The notes under the pieces were generated by a model, which was not told where the DNA came from, searched no databases, and was given only the letters and a program-made list of their open reading frames with translations. From Apoderus coryli (Eukaryota; Arthropoda; Insecta; Coleoptera; Attelabidae), in NCBI GenBank assembly GCA_911728435.2, contig OU452212.1:3726563-3790562 (forward strand): DNA of 64,000 nucleotides, read 5' to 3'. The translations under genes were made by a program, and so were the position numbers. Of this stretch, positions 61,768 to 64,000 are shown piece after piece. Every line of letters starts with the position of its first letter. Position 1 is the first letter of the stretch.

Positions 61768-63230
61768 GTGGAGACGAATGGATGTGTTTTTAATTTTATT
61801 TGATATTAACCTCCACTGAATTTTATTTTATTAAATAACATAAATTCTTTGAATAGACGTTTCGATGTGTAAAGGTATCATTAGTTTTGCGTATTTTATA
61901 AAGTGTTTTATATAGTGGTCTTCTTTTTGCTTCATGAATAAAATGTTTTACCATAAAATAATGTATTAAAATATATTCTGTTATAGTTTTGCGGATCTGT
62001 ACAAAATTATAACATTACAACAGCAAAATTAATGGAAATCTTTTATGTTCCTACTCTTATTCGCTTTATTACCTACATTGATCAGCATCATCTATATTTC
62101 CTGTAGAATTTGTCTTGATCGCCTTTCTGCCTTTACCAATCTTCTTTCTCACAAAAATATCAACTTCGTCACCCTGAATATCTTCCTCGGCCTTATCTTC
62201 ATTCATTTTCACATTTTCATGATCGACAATACCAAGTTCCTCAGCTGGATGCTCATATGTCACTTTGACTCTACTATGTTCTATATCGAATTTGGCACCA
62301 TATTTCATCATGTTATGCTCGAGTAGTCCGCATGTTTTCAGTTCTTTTTCGCCTCGTACTACAAGGATTCTAGAACCCTCGAAACCGGAGCATACCTAGA
62401 AGAAATATATTACTATTTACATAACAATACCAAAAAATCTTCAAATAACAAAACGGTTTCCCAAAATGGTTATATCGGTCTTTATCTCAATTTTTTAGCG
62501 CGTTCACAATACATTCCCTGGGTCGCGAAAGTAAAAATGTAATGTGACTTCGCTCGGTGCCAATATGTTAATACAACTGGAATGGCAACGAAACGACAAA
62601 ATTGAGTAACCTTTTTGGTTCTAGACAACCGTCTAGGTACAGACCCCAAATATCGATTTAAAGCACCCCCATGATGTTTTCGTATAGCATAATTGTATTA
62701 TTTTCCAATAAACTAGCCTAACAAACTAACTACTTTATTCAAAAATTAGACATACAAAAAAATTAATTATTGGTTGTGTGCTCCAGTCTCACAGAGTCAA
62801 TGGTCTATTTGTCTCAGGGAACCTCAAAATGGGTACCTATATCCGTCTTTATCTCCATTGTTTTAGCGCATTATTAACGCCTGGGTCGGGAAAGTAAAGT
62901 ATGAATACAGTACCGTCAATTGCCACAAACGATGATATGTAGCAACCATGATACGAACCTAGAGGTAAGATTGTAACCATTTTGAAATTAGCGGGTGTTA
63001 TATACATTCAGAAAGAATACTAATGTTATAGCTCAATCCGAATGAACCCCAATATGCTATTCAAATTGTTACGGGTTCGATTCAAGTTTTACGAGCGGTT
63101 TCGCATAAAGAAGAACAAACAAAGAATATCATCTTGAATAATAACAGAATCAAATTATTATATGAAACAAACAAACAACTAAAATAAGCTTTATTAATCT
63201 GTATTGAAGTAATGCAAAATTACTTACCAT
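50151..63230 (-). CDS. C-terminally anchored membrane protein of unestablished function (5 exons)
   Basis: Exons on the minus strand: 63230-63228 (only ATG), 62395-62077, 54099-53789, 53716-53491, 50272-50151. Phases agree; total 981 nt, 326 aa. An in-frame TGA lies 15 bases upstream of the ATG, supporting this start if exon 1 is right. No signal peptide. Parts: a Cys-containing N-terminal block (VCSGFEGSRILVVRGEKELK, then CGLLEHN); an acidic low-complexity middle with a basic patch and an RPKRS site; a block with DGYYYYIFYSDNDYVKNDIH, CVNATDC and EVPTRDGIEHE; a C-terminal hydrophobic stretch (MIFPILVLILILGCAFL) that ends the protein. The block order looks conserved, perhaps related to the animal proteins with APD1-4-like (DUF4792/DUF4793) domains, but that link is from memory and weak. 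Introns 2 and 4 are packed with TEs. Confidence 0.75.
50590..51850 (+). pseudogene. Pogo/Tigger transposase remnant
   Basis: Plus-strand frames resemble a Tigger-like element: YKGPIGFQRYRDYKMKLF near the start, RPNLTQRQCHKINKVRTEK, then HILNYGETNLMDS, NSTKTAVSIMFAVTAPGEIL and GPKILIGDHLSSH. The usual NYDETN block has Gly in place of the first catalytic Asp. Stops and frameshifts are frequent. It is antisense within an intron of the membrane-protein gene. Confidence 0.75.
51880..53411 (+). pseudogene. LINE fragment with ORF1-like and pre-RT parts
   Basis: The left portion ends with GWQIAHQRRRNRRLVIG, resembling the end of a LINE ORF1. The right portion resembles the endonuclease end and RT linker (VNEDNYHSTLLSYGNARQEL, YNYSKGNFLQLCNTVKNIDW, TEPKSFCSYIPSKRSSSG). 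Many stops. The RT is absent. It is antisense to the host gene. Confidence 0.55.
54164..56184. mobile_element. Possible PIF/Harbinger-like element with TTA duplication
   Basis: The left end GGGCCGGTTTATCAATGC and the right end on the minus strand AGCCAGTTTATCAGTGC agree over about 15 bases, and TTA flanks both (54161-54163 and 56185-56187). An inner mirrored set of blocks near 55600-55691 gives an alternative right end. No transposase frame was found, so it is probably non-autonomous and may hold nested repeats. Confidence 0.45.
56280..57235 (+). mobile_element. LINE, family A, RT part (5'-truncated), interrupted by a PLE
   Basis: An open frame of 316 codons from 56298 covers most of a non-[49 protein letters not shown] (catalytic YADD), LTLNPGKSQTMLFC, VRNLGLMLDTELRFTRH, and LREIDWFSMGERRIFHILIL. 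The catalytic motifs are intact. The 5' side is lost: the frame begins at SCTTA, just after the usual GFR block. At 57235 a PLE insertion cuts the frame; the rest continues at 61277. Confidence 0.88.
57224..57235. repeat. Target duplication of the PLE, left copy
   Basis: TAAAATTATTAT at 57224-57235 recurs exactly at 61265-61276 on the other side of the PLE insertion, and one copy restores the LINE sequence. Confidence 0.8.
57266..58619 (-). repeat. Left inverted arm of the PLE
   Basis: This is the reverse complement of 59912-61265. On the minus strand it encodes the last part of the PLE protein, from NRDPDGSMTTNWY through the GIY-YIG domain to the stop. It starts mid-protein, so cannot make a working enzyme. 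Confidence 0.92.
57323..57364 (-). ncRNA. Hammerhead-ribozyme-like motif, left arm
   Basis: An exact copy of the motif at 61167-61208, in reverse orientation, as expected from the inverted arm. Confidence 0.7.
58620..60701 (+). CDS. Penelope-like element reverse transcriptase + GIY-YIG endonuclease (5'-truncated)
   Basis: The frame is open from the inverted-copy junction to the stop at 60701, with no plausible ATG at its left edge, so the N-terminus is missing. Numbering from 58674: SDKGNSTVV near residue 125, a PLE block; LRPIVSCIGSPSYNIAKYL; the palm LISLDVVSLFTNIP; GSAMGNPASPILAG; the catalytic IYVDDTLLA near 367; and FLDVMVNRD. A C-terminal GIY-YIG nuclease follows: GVVYGIPC near 564 and MYVGQTKQYIQRRVSQH near 577, then HHFETGH. 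PLE RTs are related to telomerase and use the nuclease to nick the target. No stop or frameshift interrupts this region, suggesting a recent insertion. The missing start argues against this copy being active. Confidence 0.93.
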   Translation, partial: DRRFNVEFSRIKSINIKKLNALKLSQARFDIKTHEHFIRNYTDVNIPVGVRTMLGLGPKFGLPLNDTSDLPIPTILKDLELCVSGLSFDDRQTNAIRLRTTNIIQNFYNRRNVGGDKAKYLNQLCTETRSFLKDNPDIMVSRSDKGNSTVVMYKSEYDLKMREMLNNDLVYKCIRRDPTSSFQTKANRLVDKLLEVGQIDQNKSKLLKLHNSVPPKIYGLRKVHKNEFALRPIVSCIGSPSYNIAKYLHEILSPLTTTFIYSIKNSFEFVDFVKDIRIPDDYELISLDVVSLFTNIPKELVLSIIRKRWSFISAYVSVSKSLLLEIVEFCFQSSYFAYGGLLYLQLDGSAMGNPASPILAGLVMNDLVESVLKVIPFHIPFIKIYVDDTLLAVPKNSFSIVLQYFNDYHPSLRFTIESEKDFRIPFLDVMVNRDPDGSMTTNWYQKPTSSGRVLNYYSNHPVKQKMAVVHNLLFRALKLSHCSFHEGNLSVIRKILKQNNYPGSFVNRCIDLFHRTSSVPNEDGTLVERRYFRFPFIEGLSQRIGACFRDTPVSLAFYNLKTINGVFHTRLKEKTPKDKLSGVVYGIPCECGKMYVGQTKQYIQRRVSQHMSDCRNSNTERDKTALSAHHFETGHSFLFDDLRVLDRESHWLKRNISEMIHIQLNDTINLRTDTQNLSNIYNNVIERYRVSSV
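61167..61208 (+). ncRNA. Hammerhead-ribozyme-like motif, right arm
   Basis: Stem I AGTGC pairs with GCATT (one G-T pair). Between them: CTGAGGA (CUGANGA box), one extra A, helix II GCAGC/GCTGC with loop AATATA, GAAA, a minimal two-pair helix III (A-U, C-G), and the triplet GTC, after which cleavage would occur (after 61203). Hammerheads are known in PLE terminal repeats (Cervera and De la Peña). The extra A before helix II departs from the textbook consensus, so activity is unproven. Confidence 0.75.
61265..61276. repeat. Target duplication of the PLE, right copy
   Basis: TAAAATTATTAT, identical to 57224-57235. After it the interrupted LINE continues. Confidence 0.8.
61277..61768 (+). mobile_element. 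LINE, family A, 3' end resumed after the PLE
   Basis: The coding tail continues (KLNFYMTDIISI-like region, then SAMFERSFSYMISFMYNKIP) to a stop near 61515. The 3' UTR ends CTCGACTTCGCCATTTGTAC and CCAATAAAGTC followed by an ATT tract to about 61768. It matches the ends at 16220 and 24702. Confidence 0.85.
62400..63227. other. Intron 1 of the membrane-protein gene
   Basis: No coding signal. Two copies of the dispersed CCGTCTTTATCTC…GGGTCG(G/C)GAAAGTAAA repeat lie at about 62466-62540 and 62826-62905. Confidence 0.5.
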
Positions 63231-64000
63231 TATAATCTTGGATCACTTTTATTTAAAAGAAAATATTTATTTGGTTGACCTTTTTGTCAATAATTTATCG
63301 AAAACTTTATTAAAACTAATTAAAGAAATTGAATAACAACAAGAAATAAATATGTATAATATAAAAGAAAAAGAATAAAAACAATTAAGCGATAATGAGA
63401 ATTTAAAAGAAATCTTAATCATTACTTGTACTACTTAAAAATAGGAAAATTAATATAATTCGAATAATTATATTAATTCCTGTATGAAACTTTAATTACT
63501 ATTGAAAACTTACGGAACTTTATACAATTCCCTACTTCAGAATAAAATGAGAAATGAACTTAGTCTTTAAACAAAAACTAGAAAATAATTCTTAACTGAA
63601 AAATTCAAAAGTTCAAAAACAAATTAAAATATTTAATTTAACATTTTATAATTAGAGAAAACACGACTTGACTGAACCAAGGCTAGGACGATTCTAATCT
63701 TAAAGTCCTTTTGCCTTTCCAGAATTGCCTCATAAAAGTTACATAGTAGGTAATACAAAATGAAAATAAGCCAATCAGAAAAAAGACATCTTAAGAACAA
63801 AATATTTTTAAAAGCCTTGCACAATTTTTATGACGCAGAAAACTTTTAGACCCCCCATGTTTGTCGTATCACATAATTTTAAGGTACGTTCGTATTTATG
63901 TTTAGAAAAAATAAGAACCATATGTCAACAAATCTATGGGAATATTTCGTGTTATCCTAAATATATGTATTAGAAAAAAGGACTTGTTAGATATTGGAAA
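63231..64000. other. 5' side of the membrane-protein gene
   Basis: AT-rich sequence that should contain its 5' UTR and promoter on the minus strand. No core promoter motif and no other gene are supported; a 63-codon minus-strand frame at 63824-63633 has no recognisable features. Confidence 0.4.

Noticed and set aside
62045..62326. 93-codon plus-strand frame at the right end
   Set aside because: It lies opposite exon 2 of the membrane-protein gene, whose splice sites and phase are consistent.

Overview
The window is animal nuclear DNA, almost certainly from an insect. It is AT-rich, its genes are split by GT-AG introns, and much of the rest is remains of non-LTR retrotransposons (LINEs), DNA transposons, MITEs and one Penelope-like element (PLE). 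I cannot assign the order or species from sequence alone. No prokaryotic or viral signal was seen.

Host genes, left to right. (1) Cytosolic aspartate aminotransferase (Got1-like), + strand, 7906-12838, eight exons, 407 aa. (2) TAMM41-like mitochondrial CDP-diacylglycerol synthase, + strand, 14410-15459, one exon, 349 aa. (3) A GPALPP1/DUF3752 protein, + strand, 17636-21322, three exons, 589 aa. (4) The mitotic kinase polo (PLK1 type), - strand, 47491-27547, eight exons over 20 kb, 565 aa, with a tRNA-Val(AAC) in intron 6. (5) A C-terminally membrane-anchored protein of unestablished function, - strand, 63230-50151, five exons, 326 aa. In all four multi-exon genes the reading phases agree at every junction and the exon lengths sum to a whole number of codons. 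The five genes do not form one pathway (amino-acid metabolism, mitochondrial lipid synthesis, a probable nuclear protein, mitosis, a membrane protein).

Transposable elements. Positions 1-7800 hold a LINE endonuclease fragment, a DDE-transposase remnant, a foldback element with a MULE-like reading frame, and a cluster of six copies of a 30-bp motif. Got1 introns carry a mariner fragment and a LINE fragment. Polo introns carry at least six LINE segments on both strands, a foldback MITE with a TAA target duplication and a transposase tail. Upstream of polo lie two elements rich in TATCGATA, one a MITE with an 8-bp target duplication. The last gene has a roughly 8-kb intron with a nest: a LINE split by a PLE insertion.

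The most notable structure is that PLE insertion (57236-61264). A 5'-truncated copy, whose open frame still shows reverse-transcriptase and GIY-YIG motifs, is joined head-on to a 1354-bp inverted copy of its own 3' half. A 12-bp target duplication flanks the whole, and a hammerhead-ribozyme-like motif lies near each outer end. Degenerate relatives of that motif occur at three other places. Other items worth checking are perfect short hairpins with arms of 14-50 bp, the TATCGATA-rich elements upstream of polo, and a LINE tail abutting a polo splice donor.
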